DNA of 64,000 nt. It comes from Perognathus longimembris pacificus (Eukaryota; Chordata; Mammalia; Rodentia; Heteromyidae). Positions 1 through 10,659 of the stretch are shown here, in pieces. Made by a program: the position numbers and the translations under genes. The stretch is from the NCBI RefSeq assembly GCF_023159225.1, contig NC_063170.1, forward strand, positions 24,206,301 through 24,270,300. The letters are read 5' to 3'. The number at the start of each line of letters is the position of its first letter. The stretch's first letter is position 1. A model generated the notes under the pieces. It was not told where the DNA came from. It worked only from the letters and a program-made list of their open reading frames with translations, and searched no databases.

Positions 1-1055
1 GTTGAGAGAAAGAGGAAGAGAGTCCCTTGTGGTATTTCTAGTGCTATTCCTCAGCCTAGTTTCTTGTTTCTCTCTCTCTCTCTTTCTCCTTAATCTCTTT
101 TAAAATAAATGTTTCTTCTAGGTTTATTTGCAGTCACTGAGAGAAGTTTCATTTTATTTTAGTAAGACGATTTCACTGAATCTCTTAGAAACAGTTGCCC
201 CTTAAGTCAAATAAATAACAAAAATATTTTTTTTAAAAAGACATCTTTTTAAAAGGAATAAAAATATAGCAGCTCTATTTTTGGAGAAAAGAATGGACTG
301 GGATTTTAAAATTCTAAACAGATTACATACTTTGAAAAATCCTAAAAGGATTTTAATGGCTGGAACCTCTGAAATTTGGGAGGGATTTAAATTTAGGATT
401 ATATGCTATCCCACCACAAAATCCTCCTGTGATCAAATAGCACATTTTAGGAGACCTGAGTCTTTGTAGCAGCTACTCTGGCTGCTTCTGCTCCCAATGC
501 ACAGAATTAATAAGGGAGGAAGGCTGTTAGGCTGGGCTGGGAGAATCTTCCAGAGGCAAGACTGCCTGGCTGGCCCGTGGTCAAAGGCTGGGCCTGCAGA
601 AACAAGTGTGGGGGCTTCAGTCCTTCTTAGAATTTCAAGTGGGCCCAGGGAAGCCTAAGTGGTTGTCTGGGCCTGGAGATGAAGGCCACAAGTCTGAGCA
701 AAGTGTTAAGTAGTCTATAGGAGAGGAAACCACAGTAGAAAAGAGAGGATGGGAAACCCTCACATCCTCCATGTCTGGACTCTACAAATCCTTTCCTTTC
801 AAGCCTTCCAAAATGTACCCCAGTTTGGGCCCTTTACTGTAGGGGTACCTGGAGATTACGCAGCTACATGTAGTTTCAGGAAGGAATGGATTGAATTCCT
901 GCTCTCTCCAAGTCTTGGTTCTAAAACCCACTAAAGTATTTTTGTACATAACATGATTTCTACGTTGGAGGTTTCTCTAGGATATTAAAAACGAAAAGGG
1001 TGTACTGAGTATATCTAGTCTACTGGTTTTAAATTGTTAATTGCAATAACAATAT
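1..1055. other. Unique AT-rich sequence, no gene recognised
   Basis: No repeat family, exon or RNA gene is recognisable. A short CT-dinucleotide run lies at about 69-90. Open frames here are short and have no family resemblance. Confidence 0.5.
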
Positions 1056-1235
1056 GTGCTTGTATATTATATATGCATACATATTTACATATGTTTATTT
1101 ATGTTTATACATGACACACATGGACATATATGTATAAACACAATTGTGATACATACTTACATGCATGTACATGTGAGTATATGTATACATATATGTGTGT
1201 ATATGTATATATGTACATATGTCATATACATGTCA
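1056..1235. repeat. Alternating purine-pyrimidine low-complexity tract
   Basis: This stretch is an irregular mix of TA, TG and CA steps (ATATGT, ACATAT, GTATAC) with little other content. The open frames inside it are artefacts of the simple sequence. Such tracts are prone to slippage and can adopt non-B structure. Confidence 0.7.
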
Positions 1236-2083
1236 CAGAAGAAGAGAGACAAGGAAGAATCTCCACCAACAGAAGAGAAAATTCCTCTACTCACTTTCCT
1301 GATTTGCACAGGAATGATAGGAACTTAAAATCCATGATGAAAAGCATTTTGAGGAGTTCCCACTAAAGATGAAAACCTACAAGGTAAAAAGTTGACATGG
1401 ATTTAGAGCAAAACAAACAAAAGTAGAAAAGGACAAAGGAGCATGATTTGAAGTGCAAGAGGTAGGAAGAAGAGATGAAAATGGTGGTCCTCGTTGCAGG
1501 TATATTCAGACCTTCTAGACTAAGCCAAGGATCCCAGTTTAAATTCTTCTTAGACATGTGTTCACATTCAATGCCCATCTTTATTCTAAACATGGAGTCA
1601 ATGGCTCCATAATTCTGTTTTGATGTCATTATCCAAACATAGAGACTTTGTAATCAAAGGTTTGTGTGATTGGAGGTGTCTGTTTATTGTGACTTTGAGC
1701 ATTGTTTTCTGGTCAAAGAATTATCTTCTATTCTCAGACTAAATGACTCATCTAGGAAGATTGTAGCTTACTGAGTGTCTAAAGCAAGGGGTGTGATAGA
1801 ATGACTAATTTAACTTTTGCTTCTCTAAAAGAAATATGATTTAGCAGTCAACTTTTAATCATTTAGAAGTGGCTTCCCTTTAGAATTCAGAATAACGGGC
1901 AAAGTGAAAGAAACAAAAGTCACTTTGCCAAGGACAACCCCCATGGATTGGCCACTGTGGCAGTGTGATATTCTATTTATAGATAAAACATTTAAATCTG
2001 TTCATGATTTCTTTGGTCTCACTTCCTGACTGAACTGTTGTCAGATGTTTTCCAATTTCTCTATCAGCTTACCCTGTCTACCA
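1236..2083. other. Unique sequence, nothing recognised
   Basis: No repeat or gene family identified on either strand. Confidence 0.4.
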
Positions 2084-2112
2084 ACCTACCTACCTATCTA
2101 CACACACACACA

Positions 2113-2150
<38 letters not shown>
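2084..2150. repeat. Compound microsatellite (CTAC)n then (CA)n
   Basis: A few CTAC/CTAT units at 2084-2100 run into about 25 CA units with one TA interruption. A likely length-polymorphic locus. Confidence 0.9.
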
Positions 2151-2151
<1 letters not shown>

Positions 2152-2809
2152 TAATTTTAAAGTACTTTTCTGGTGGTGATGAAATTTAACTAAAAACCAA
2201 GTACACAGAGTGAGTAAGACAAAACTTGCTTTGATTCACTTGCACTAGACTTGGACAGTCTAAATTCCCCTTTCTGGTGTTTTTCCTGAGTTGTTCCTGA
2301 GATACTTTATCAAACTTTAGAGATCCACACATTAGTTAGACAATTCCTGATCTGTCATAGCCCCTTCTTTTTCTGTTCTTTCCCAAGGAATGGAAGTCAA
2401 ATAAACCTCTTTCATAGAGTGTAAAGTAACTTTCTGGGGGTATATCTGGGTCCCAAACCTATTTGCCCCAACTCCAAGTTTCTTCAAGGTAGTCGCTCAA
2501 AAATTTCCTGTTTGCTCTCTATATTTACTTTAAGAAACTGACAATCCTACATTGTCCTACACATCAACAGATAAATTCAGGCATCCAAATTTAGAGATAG
2601 GGTTTGATGGGTCAATAGGAACAACCAGTACCATTTTGGCTTTTAGAAGAGTGGACAACAGGGAGGGTGAACATCACTTGGTGCTATAGGATAAGAAATA
2701 AGGAAAGCAGAATGTTAAATGACCCTTCTTTAAAACTCTACCATGTGCTTTCCCCTAAAGCTACTTCTTGTACAATTTTAGTATTAATCTAACAACCCTG
2801 TGCTACTTC
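2151..2809. other. Unique sequence, nothing recognised
   Basis: No repeat or gene family identified with confidence. Confidence 0.4.
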
Positions 2810-2965
2810 AGAGCAGTTGTTCTTAATAGAGGTGGACCCTCCCTCTGTCAGACAGGTGATGTTTAGTAGCATCTGAAGATCTTTTGGGATGTGAATAAAC
2901 ATCCTAGAATACATAGGACATCATCCTCCAATAAAGAATTACCTGGCCACAAATATCAGGTAATT
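2810..2965 (-). mobile_element. Ancient hAT-Charlie-type non-autonomous DNA transposon (MER5/MER20 class), partial
   Basis: The segment around 2880-2950 (AAACATCCTAGAATACATAG, then AAAGAATTACCTGGCC) resembles the reverse strand of a eutherian hAT miniature element in which 'catcctacaatgcacagg' and 'aaagaattatccggcc' are hallmark strings. A second copy on the opposite strand is at about 21915-22130. The exact family name is uncertain because it was assigned from memory. Confidence 0.5.
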
Positions 2966-3367
2966 TTGATGCCTATGTGCAAAGAAACCTGGAAAATGTA
3001 GCAATGGATTGCAAATACATGGTTTTATAATTACCCAGTTCCATCCTTACCAGTCAACCTGTTTCTCAACACAATTCAAACTCAGCATGAATTTGGCCCC
3101 AAGCCAAGGCAGGGGTAGCCATCATACTGATCAGCTATGGCTTTGGGGGTTCCCGTTCTTAGGGGGAGCTGTAGTTGAAGTGGGTAGTCCTGGTAACTAC
3201 AGGAGAGAAGATGGAGGTGTTCATGAAGTGGTGTGTGAATGTATTGGTGCTAAATTCCTTTGCTGCCTTTTGCTAGATGAGGAGTCAGATAATCTCTCAG
3301 CTGTGATGTGGTGAAAAAGGCAGGGAGATAAAAGTGAAGGGAACCCATTAGGCACTTAGATGCAGCA
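2966..3367. other. Unique sequence, nothing recognised
   Basis: An open frame of about 100 codons exists at 3009-3314 but has no recognisable domain and no gene-like context, so it is not called. Confidence 0.4.
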
Positions 3368-3388
3368 GGGGTGGGGTGGGGGTGGGGG
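3368..3388 (+). other. Strong G-quadruplex motif
   Basis: Four G runs of 4, 4, 5 and 5 (3368-3371, 3373-3376, 3378-3382, 3384-3388) are separated by single T loops. Single-nucleotide loops are the most stable arrangement for parallel G-quadruplexes. The tract lies in unique sequence rather than in an identifiable L1 or SINE. Confidence 0.75.
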
Positions 3389-3654
3389 ACAGAATCCTGT
3401 GGAACATAGGTGAGGCAGAGACTCATCTGCCAGTGACCCAGTGAGATGAGGGAAGTGCAAGGTATAGAGAGGCGTGGCTTCTCCCTTAGAACCCACAGCA
3501 TAAAAATGTGAGAGCTGAAGAGATGCCCCAAACAGCCTATGCCTTGGATCCTATTTTCTGCAAGCACTAGCCATTGCCTTGAGAAACGAGCTTTCTCCTC
3601 TGCCTGCCCAGGAGACAAAGAGCAATGCTTTGTAAAATCCATAAAACAAAAGAC

Positions 3655-3910
3655 TCCAACAGTGTCAAGCCTCTTTAAACAATCACTTGTGCTATGAGGC
3701 AAAACAACTGAGACATCCGGATAAGCGTTGTGGTGGTATTTTTCATGTTGATTGCAATAACACCATCAAAGCCATGCACATTTTGTGTAAAATCAATGTC
3801 TGCTTGTTGGAGGGGTGGGGGAAGGGAGAGGCCTGGGGATTTTTATCTTGTAAGTCAGCTTTGCAGATAATCGCATGCCTCCGGCTTGGGGAAAAAAGAA
3901 AATTGATGGC
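3655..3910. promoter_or_regulatory. Conserved-looking non-coding block (possible enhancer)
   Basis: This repeat-free stretch contains ATTGCAATAACACC and CAAAGCCATGCACATTTTGT near 3745-3785 and AGATAATCGCATGCC near 3865. Such dense, unfragmented words with retained CpGs are typical of ultraconserved-type elements. There is no direct proof; only cross-species alignment would settle it. Confidence 0.25.
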
Positions 3911-4125
3911 AGATCAATGGTCAGGAACATGAACTGTGCACATTTTTGACTGTGCAGTGGCCAATGTTGGCAGAGAGTCTTAGAATGAGGAAAAGAGGTG
4001 GAGTGACTGGAATACTATTTTTGAGTGGACTGGTAAGCCCTTGGCATTATCTGGGTGGGTTAAGGGAATGGACAGGGAAAACATATTCCCAGGGGCCAGA
4101 GGATCCTCCTATTCATGAAGTAGAC
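3911..4125. other. Unique sequence
   Basis: Nothing recognised. Confidence 0.4.
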
Positions 4126-4130
4126 TGTGT

Positions 4131-4171
<41 letters not shown>
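4126..4171. repeat. (GT)n microsatellite
   Basis: About 22 GT units with one GA interruption near the 5' end. Confidence 0.9.
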
Positions 4172-4173
<2 letters not shown>

Positions 4174-4617
4174 CAGGCCTGGTACACTAGCATAAACAGC
4201 TCAGACACATGTTGACAGAACAGAACACTAGTCTATGTCAAGGAAATGTTTGTACACTATCAATGTCCTGATCAGGGAGTTATTTGTGGCTTTGTTGGTT
4301 CATAATTACTCAGTTCATCCATGGGTTCAATAGTGGGCCTCATTTGGCTCACAGGAATTATCTGGCTCTTCTTCACTGGCCTGTATGCTCGAGAGAGAGA
4401 TGGAAAGGCAGAAGACAAGGCGCTCACCTTTCTCTTTCTACATTTCCAGATGAGCTGTGAACCATTTGCTCTCAGATTTCCCATCAAAGAGGCCTTTATT
4501 TCCTGTTACTGATAAGGAAAGAAGGGTAACTTGCCTATTCCTTTTGTGGATTCCCATGTCAATTAAAGTAGTTATTTAATGGAGAGCACTTTCTCTACTC
4601 AATACACATTTCTTTAA
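4172..4617. other. Unique sequence
   Basis: Nothing recognised. Overlapping open frames on both strands at 4272-4512 show no family features. Confidence 0.4.
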
Positions 4618-4765
4618 CCTCTCTCTGTCTCTCTCTGTCTCTCCCTCCTTTATTTTGTACTGATACTGGGGCTTGAACTGGGGGCCTGGGCACTGCCCTG
4701 GAGCTTTGTCACTCAAGGGTCCTTCTCTACCAGTTGAACTCCAGTTCCACTTCCAAACATTTCAC
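4618..4765 (-). mobile_element. Geo-type SINE right monomer, 5'-truncated, with CT-rich tail
   Basis: On the minus strand this is the 3' monomer shared by the local SINEs: the complement of GGGCTTGAACTGGGGGCCTG through CCAGTTGAACTCCAGTTCCA. The CT-rich run at 4618-4648 is, in SINE orientation, a degenerate purine tail. The left half is missing. Confidence 0.7.
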
Positions 4766-5514
4766 CTCTCAGGTTTCCTCCCCACTCTGGGCTCCCGTGC
4801 CTCATAGACACACAAACCTGCGGGGGTTTGGAGAATGAGTCCTTGTCTTACAATCATGGTGGCATGGTAGAGGGGACAGGGGAGAGGTGAAGGGAGCTGT
4901 CCCTGGTTTGCACTCTGAGAGGCTGAAGTAGCTTTTCCCCATCTAGGCCTCAGCTAACATACCATCTTTGGGATTCTTCAAGTTACTACTTCTGTCCTCC
5001 TTAGTTTTTCTGTCCTGTTAGCTCATTTTCTCTTCTTTTCTGGTTTCTGAGCTCTCCCCCAGAGCTCGTAAGCCTCAGCTTTCCTCCAGTGTCTGTAACT
5101 CTCTTAGACTGGTCATAGCACATTTCTATTCCTAGATGTAGGGGTGGTGGGAAGAGAGAGAGGGGGAATGCAGGTATGTATGTGTATATGTACAGTTGTT
5201 CTCAGGAAAGATGGAACAATTTTTCACCCTAGGTAAATATCATCTGTAGGAATCTGAGGAAGAAATTCAACTTACCTCTATCTGCCCAATTCTCTATTTG
5301 TATCTATGTGTGATCCTATTATGCAATCTTATATTTACTTTTCCTAACCTTAAAATAGAGAAAAAAATTCATATTGAATTAACCTGATGTTATAAGACAC
5401 TTGGAGGTGACTGTAACCAAGTGAAAAGATGCCTATGCTAGAGGGAGGTGGCAAATTCCTTTCTACCACCTCACCATGGTTGCTCTCACTTAGTTGGAGG
5501 CTTCAGCTTTCATT
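4766..5514. other. Unique sequence
   Basis: No repeat or gene recognised. There is a minor TATG-rich patch near 5175-5195. Confidence 0.4.
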
Positions 5515-5603
5515 ACCCTCTCTCCCTCCCTTCCTTCCTCCCTCCCTCCCTCCCTCCCTCCCTCCCTCCCTCCCTCCCTTCCTCCTTCCCTCCTTTCCTT
5601 CCT
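5515..5603. repeat. Polypyrimidine (CCCT)n/(TTCC)n tract
   Basis: A near-pure pyrimidine strand of CCCT units flanked by TTCC units. The open frames rich in Leu, Pro and Ser through it are artefacts of the repeat. Confidence 0.9.
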
Positions 5604-5835
5604 CTATGTTGGAGGAAACCTGCTCACCTCATGGTAGCCAGAAAACATAGTAAGCCAGAAGAGGCCTTTCAAAGGCATTTCTCCAGTGACTTTTCTCCAA
5701 TTAGGCCCCACCTTCTAACAGCCCATTTTGCAGATGAATCCATTGAGGAGGTTAGTGGCTTCATTATCCAACCACTTCTCAATAGTGTCAACAACTTTGG
5801 ACCAAGAATTCAATACATTGTTTTTTTGCAGCATT
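5604..5835 (+). mobile_element. ERVL-MaLR-like LTR fragment
   Basis: Strings such as CCAATTAGGCCCCACCTTC, TTCATTATCCAACCACTTCTC and GACCAAGAATTCAATACA resemble the 3' part of mammalian MaLR LTRs. No internal coding region is attached. Family assignment within MaLR is not attempted. Confidence 0.5.
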
Positions 5836-6059
5836 CTGCAGGAGGGTTGGGGGAAGGGCCCTAACAAGGGTAAAATCTAAGAGCCTGGAAAGTTATTCAA
5901 TGTCCATTCTAAAGGCAGACCTAGAGAACTGGTCATTTTTGATGTGATTGAAAAGGCCCAGTTCAGATATGAGGAAGTGAAGGTGGCAGAATAGCAGCAA
6001 GTCCTGGCATTTTCAACGTTTCAAAGCTTAAATCTTTGTTTGGAGAAGCTGAGTCTTCA
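5836..6059. other. Unique sequence
   Basis: Nothing recognised. Confidence 0.4.
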
Positions 6060-6360
6060 AGATGATGTAGTTCTTTTCTTTGCTTTCCTTTGTGACATAC
6101 TTAGATAGTCATATACAGGTAATTAGGATTTGAAGTGAGTATGAACTATATTCTCTGTGATACTTCCTTGTGATTTGTTGCAATATAAATAATGGTGATT
6201 TATTGTTACTCCACTGACTGCTCTGTGGGTGATGGATCATAATAGTAGATCATGATAATTATGAAATCAGTGCAGAGCTGTTTTCTCTCTTGTAATTCAA
6301 TAGTAACACGGCCGCTGAGGCTGGCGAACATCACAGCCTGTCTTCTGGGTGCTGGATGGT
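6060..6360. promoter_or_regulatory. Conserved-looking non-coding block
   Basis: Repeat-free sequence with TTGCAATATAAATAATGG, GATCATGATAATTATGAA (an imperfect dyad near 6248-6265) and a small CpG cluster (ACACGGCCGCTGAGGCTGGCG) near 6305-6327 in an otherwise CpG-poor area. Suggestive of a regulatory element only. Confidence 0.25.
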
Positions 6361-7063
6361 GTTCAAGATGAGGTACTTGGTCTATGTGTGTGTGTGTTGG
6401 GGGGAGGAGGGATATTCACACCAGTTCATCTCTAATCATTGTCCAGGTGGCTGTACTATTATAGAGGTTGATGTCATTGTACTTGTAGATTTTCAATTCA
6501 GATGCAAATTAAATTCTAGAGATTGTCATTCCTAGGCCAGAGGAATTAACAGGGAAACGTGGAAGGTGGAGTGAGGCCAGAGCAAGTGATGCAACCCAGA
6601 CCTCTCTCGCCCTCCCTCAGCTTGAGCCCCTCTTGACTCAGGCCTGGGTTATGTCAGGCAAGATGTCTAGCTGTGTTTATTCATTTTCCTGACTTATGCA
6701 AGAGAACTACTCCCAGGGACGCAGATACCTATTACTTGGACTCTATTTTCAGTAACTTTAACCTACAAAAAGCTATTTTATTTAGAGCAAGGTTCTCTTT
6801 AGCTAATGCAAAAAAATGCTGCTTTTAAACATTTGGGGTTTGAAAAGAGTATTTGGGGTCAACTATCTTTAGAAAATACTGGGTCAATAAAAGTGAAAAG
6901 TACGCACAAACAGAAATGAGTGAAACATTTTTTAAAGTTAAGGGAGGTGCTGTTCTTTACTGCAAGACTTCCTAAAGGCTCCATTTTGATATGAACATGG
7001 CTTATATAGAAGAGAAATGATAAGCAGCTGCCCCTTAACTGTGGTCACCTCTGCTGGGTGGAG
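6361..7063. other. Unique sequence
   Basis: Includes a short GT run at about 6384-6400. Nothing else recognised. Confidence 0.4.
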
Positions 7064-7079
7064 AAAAGATGGCTGCCAG

Positions 7080-7283
7080 GGCTGGGAATATGGCCTAGTG
7101 GTAGAGTGCTTGCCTCACGTACATGAAGCTCTGGGTTTGATTCCTCAGCACCACATATATAGAAAAAGCCAGAAGTGGGGCTGTGGCTCAAGTGGTAGAG
7201 TGCTAGTCTTGAGCAAAAGGAAGCCAGGGACAGTGCTCAGGCCCTGAGTTCAAGCCCCAGGACTGGCCAAAAAAAAAAAAAAA
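7080..7283 (+). mobile_element. IDL-Geo SINE, full length
   Basis: The left monomer begins GCTGGGAATATGGCCTAGTG and carries a tRNA-Ala/ID-like A box (TGGCCTAGTGG) and B box (GGTTTGATTCC). The right monomer runs from about 7170 (GGCTGTGGCTCAAGTGGTAG) to CCCCAGGACTGGCC, followed by an A tail. It is flanked by a 16-bp target-site duplication with one mismatch (7064-7079 and 7284-7299). Confidence 0.9.
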
Positions 7284-7358
7284 AAAAGATGGCTACCAGT
7301 TCATTGCTCATGATTCCGAAAAAGATGGCTACCAGTTCATTGCTCATGATTCCAAAAT
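7284..7358. repeat. 36-bp tandem duplication containing the SINE 3' target site
   Basis: Two copies of a 36-bp unit (about 7287-7322 and 7323-7358, AGATGGCTACCAGTTCATTG...) sit directly after the SINE A tail and differ by one or two bases. The unit starts with the SINE target-site duplication. Confidence 0.85.
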
Positions 7359-7409
7359 GTTATAGATACAAAGTTCCTTGCCCTTAAATGTGGGTTGATC
7401 TCTTTTGAT

Positions 7410-7440
7410 CTGTGTGTGTGTGTGTGTGTGTGTGTACGCG
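7410..7440. repeat. (GT)n microsatellite
   Basis: About 13 GT units ending in ACGCGTGCGC. In the orientation of the adjacent minus-strand SINE it lies at the 3' tail. Confidence 0.85.
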
Positions 7441-7450
7441 TGCGCCTGCA

Positions 7451-7676
7451 CCAATATTGGGGCTAGAACTCAGGGCCTCATGCTCTCAGCTTCTTTCACT
7501 CAAGGCTGGTACTCTACCATTTGAACTATGTCTCCACTTAAGGCTTTTTGCTTGTTAATTGGAGATAAGAGTCTCAGAAAATCGGACTAGTGGGGATGGC
7601 TGGGAACCAGGGTCCTCAGATCTTAGCATTCTGACTGGCTAAGATTACAGGTGTGAGACCCTGGTGCTCAGCTTGG
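7451..7676 (-). mobile_element. 7SL-head/Geo-tail SINE, full length
   Basis: Read on the minus strand it opens with a B1/7SL-like head (complement of GATTACAGGTGTGAGACC, 7643-7660), then the linker (complement of GTTAATTGGAGATAAGAGTC), then the Geo-type right monomer (complement of CTCAAGGCTGGTACTCTACC). It is diverged, so older than the IDL-Geo copies. Confidence 0.8.
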
Positions 7677-7734
7677 TTTGATTTGTTTTGTGGCAAAAGT
7701 GGCCCTGTGTGGAAGTGTCTGGGGTTGGCACACA

Positions 7735-7935
7735 AGTGGAGGAAGGGTGAGCAAATGTCATCATTTTAGTCAATGTACATTATGTAAAAATTGAATTGTA
7801 TAACTTGAGGGTAGGACAGGTTGGGGACAGATGGTGAAGAATGTTGGAAGGGGTGACATTGATCAAGATGCATTGTACTCATAACATGACTTGTGGAATG
7901 GAAACCCTTTTGCACAACTTAATAAACAAGAAAAA
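7735..7935 (+). mobile_element. L1 3' UTR remnant
   Basis: Shares an ordered set of strings with the L1 3' end at 58598-59262: GAATGTTGGAAGGGGTGACA, GATCAAGATGCATTGTACTC, and a terminal block with ACAACTTAATAAACAAG. It ends in an AATAAA-like signal. No ORF2 sequence is left. Confidence 0.6.
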
Positions 7936-8489
7936 GTGAGCCTATATGTCAGGACTAGGTCTTCAGGAACATGAAGTCTCTATCTTTCCTCCTTGGGCCA
8001 CCCTTGCAACCCAGATGCTAAGACTCAGCAAGCCCACTGGAGGAGTCCTGAGATCCCCAGCTGATAGCCAGGTGAGCTTCCTGCTAGCAGCCAGAACTAC
8101 CTGTCAGGCCAGGGCAGGAGGCCACTTTGGACCTTCTTGCTATCTCAATCCTCCACCCCACCCCCAAACTGATACCATGAGAAGCAGAACCTTCTAGTGA
8201 GAGAAATAAAAAACTGGATTTTAAAAACTATTCTTAAACACCTTTAGTCAACATAATAATTGTGCCTGGTAAGATACAATGTGATAGTTCAAAATATACA
8301 TTCCAAGTGCATGGTTAGGCCAGGATAACTGTCATCCCAATCACTTTAAACATGTGTCTTAATATTATTTCCAGATACAAAAATATTTGGGATGGCTTGT
8401 TACTGGCAATTGATAACATGTTCCCTCATCTTTCTTATTTTTATAGACTGTGGCATAATGTGTGTACTCATTTCATTTTCTTTCCTATC
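7936..8489. other. Unique sequence
   Basis: Nothing recognised. Confidence 0.4.
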
Positions 8490-8620
8490 TTAAGTCCTCC
8501 TAGGGTGAGATCCATATTTAAGGCCATGTATAGAGCACAAGATTCTACCTATTCCCTTCCTGGCACAATGATGGGTGCAGAGTTTGATGTTGAATCACTG
8601 AACAGGCTTAGAAAAATACT
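8490..8620 (+). mobile_element. L2 (LINE2) 3'-end relic
   Basis: Resembles the L2 tail: GGTGAGATCCATATTTAAGG ... CCTGGCACAATGATGGGTGC ... TTGAATCACTGAA. Heavily diverged. Confidence 0.45.
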
Positions 8621-8960
8621 CACAAAATACAAATGGTACCGAGACAGCTGACTAATTATGTGACAGATGGATCTTTTGCCTAAGAAGAGATTATCAAAGT
8701 TCCCTTCAATGTTGAGCACGCGTGGTACATCTAAGGAAGGAGTTAGTGTGGAAAACACCAAATTGCTGAAATTTTCCTTGAAACATGAACTGGACCTAGG
8801 GCAATCAGGCTGCATTCAGCAGAAACACTGGCATCTTCCACCCAGATCTCCTTTTAGCCCTCTGCCCACAAAGCAATATCCTGAAGTAGCCAAATGTTAC
8901 TCAGAAACCTATTTTTAAAATTTTTATAGCAAACAGGCATATAAACATAAAAATATGGAA
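8621..8960. other. Unique sequence
   Basis: Nothing recognised. Confidence 0.4.
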
Positions 8961-9225
8961 CACAGCTGGTCTATATTATGGGTTCATATTTGTAATCCTA
9001 GCTAACTAAGGAGGCTGAGATCTGAGCATCCCAGTTTGAAGATAGCCTGGGCAGGGAAGTTTGTGAGTCTTATTTTCAATTAACTACCAAAAAGGCAGAA
9101 GTGGAGCTCTGTCTCAAGTGGTAGACTATCAGCCTTGAAAACAAACAAACAAAAACAAGCTAAGGAACATGCCCAGTCCCTGATTTCAAGCCCCAGTACT
9201 GGGACATACACATACATACACACAT
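8961..9225 (+). mobile_element. 7SL-head/Geo-tail SINE with (ACAT)n tail
   Basis: Head TTTGTAATCCTAGCTAACTA and GAGGCTGAGATCTGAG, linker TTTCAATTAACTACCAAAAA, right monomer CTCAAGTGGTAGACTATCAG to TTTCAAGCCCCAGTACTGGG. It ends in ACATACACATACATAC, an A tail that has turned into a microsatellite. Confidence 0.8.
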
Positions 9226-9479
9226 ACACAACTATGGACTATATACAATGAATATATGACACTTGTATTCTGTGTTACTCACTCTTAGGTTTTGAGTACA
9301 TCCCCTTGATCATGTACATGAATCTAGTTTTTTCATTTTAACTATGATAGAACATTCTGTTTCGTGAATGACGATCATCTATTTGTTCGTTCCATACCGA
9401 CAAATAAGTAAATTATCGCCTGAATTTTACCATGGCAAACAAAGCTGTGAGGAGCATCCGTGAGTTTATTTCTGTATCC
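9226..9479. other. Diverged sequence, possible LINE relic
   Basis: The stretch around 9420-9470 (AAAGCTGTGAGGAGCATCCG) faintly resembles the reverse strand of an old L1 3' ORF2 region. Too weak to call. Confidence 0.2.
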
Positions 9480-9565
9480 TAGATAAGGAAATGGGGGTCC
9501 AGGGCACTTACAGGGTGCTTCAGAGATCAAGTCACTACCAAGTGAGAGCCAGAATTTAAAGATAA
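9480..9565 (-). mobile_element. MIR SINE relic
   Basis: Reads as a reverse-strand MIR core: GATAAGGAAATGGGGGTCC, then TCAAGTCACTACCAAGTGAG and AGAGCCAGAATTTAAA. Confidence 0.5.
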
Positions 9566-9784
9566 TCCATGTTTGTTTTTCTGTTGCTACATTTAGCTTC
9601 CTAGATGACCAAAAGGCTCTGGGGACAGAGGTGCATTTGGCAGGGAGGGGGGAGCGAAGGAAGCTTCATGGGTTTCCCCAGCAGGTTGACTTAAAATTCA
9701 CTTCACAGTGTCTAGTGGGGACCACTGGGCGGTCTTGGCAGGGAGGCCTGTGGTGTGAAACCAGTGTGGGATCAACAGTCTTAA
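9566..9784. other. Unique sequence
   Basis: Nothing recognised. Confidence 0.35.
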
Positions 9785-9900
9785 GTCATGGATCAGGATG
9801 CAGCTGTGGAACTTGAGGCCCGCTGCTTGACCTTTCTGAATGTCATCTCTGAAATGGGGATTACAATATTCGCACCTGGTACCACTGACTGTGAGTGCAG
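9785..9900 (+). mobile_element. MIR SINE relic
   Basis: CTGCTTGACCTTTCTGAATG, TCATCTCTGAAATGGGGATT and ACAATATTCGCACCTGG follow the forward MIR core order (ACTTAACCTCTCTG, CATCTGTAAAATGGGGAT, ACCTACCTC). Confidence 0.55.
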
Positions 9901-10524
9901 AAGAACTTCCACAACAAAACTGTGCCATCATTGTGGACACTGTCATAGGTTAAATTTGTGGGTAGAAATTCAGAAAATGCCCCTAGTTTCTTTCACTCTG
10001 GATACTTTGTCACCTCTAAGCTAAGCAAATAAGCTTACTTTCAAGGCACTCTTGAGAATGATTGCCCTAGGAATGCAGAGCTGGAGTCTTGGAGCCTGAG
10101 TGGGTATGCACTCAAAGACTCAGAAGCCTCTGAGGCTCCGTTATGCAGTGATGCCAGGCTAGCCAGTGTGGAATGTGGAGACAAGGGGACTAGTTTCTGG
10201 ACTTTTCTGATGAGGTGACTGGATACTTGTTGTTTCTCAGCTTTCAGAGAGACGCTTGATATCATGACTTCACTGAAACAGATGAGAGGATTCTAGGAAG
10301 TGAGAGAGTTGGGTTGATTATTTTAAGAGGAAGACGTGTTATGAAGGATGCAGGAATGAGGGCACCATGAGAGGGTGCATGTCTCCAACATTCCAAGGTC
10401 CATTTTGTTCCATTGAACTTAAAGCTAAATGCTGCTTGCTGTATGCTGACCATCCAAGACAACATGGCAGTCTTCATACTGCTTCTTTCCCTATTAGTTG
10501 CACTATTCTGTAATTAGGCTCCGT
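9901..10524. other. Unique sequence
   Basis: Nothing recognised. Open frames at 10041-10265 and 10262-10477 on the minus strand lack family features. Confidence 0.4.
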
Positions 10525-10600
10525 TCTTGTCCCTAACTCAACTGCAGGAATGGCTTAGTGAGTGCCTCTGTGCCTTCATTTTACCTATTGGAAAAGACAG
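10525..10600 (+). mobile_element. Possible MIR SINE relic
   Basis: GTGCCTCTGTGCCTTCATTT and TACCTATTGGAAAAG resemble the MIR core, but the match is short. Confidence 0.3.
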
Positions 10601-10659
10601 GCCTTGGATGGCTCCTGGGCCTCCAGCATCTGCAACAGAGTTGGGTCTCAGTACAGTCA

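Noticed and set aside
3250..3702. 150-codon open frame on the minus strand
   Set aside because: It starts at a TTG, has no recognisable domain, and crosses the G-rich quadruplex tract, which makes it Pro/His-rich by composition.
5448..5864. 138-codon open frame rich in Pro, Ser and Leu
   Set aside because: Produced by the (CCCT)n tract and a MaLR-like LTR.
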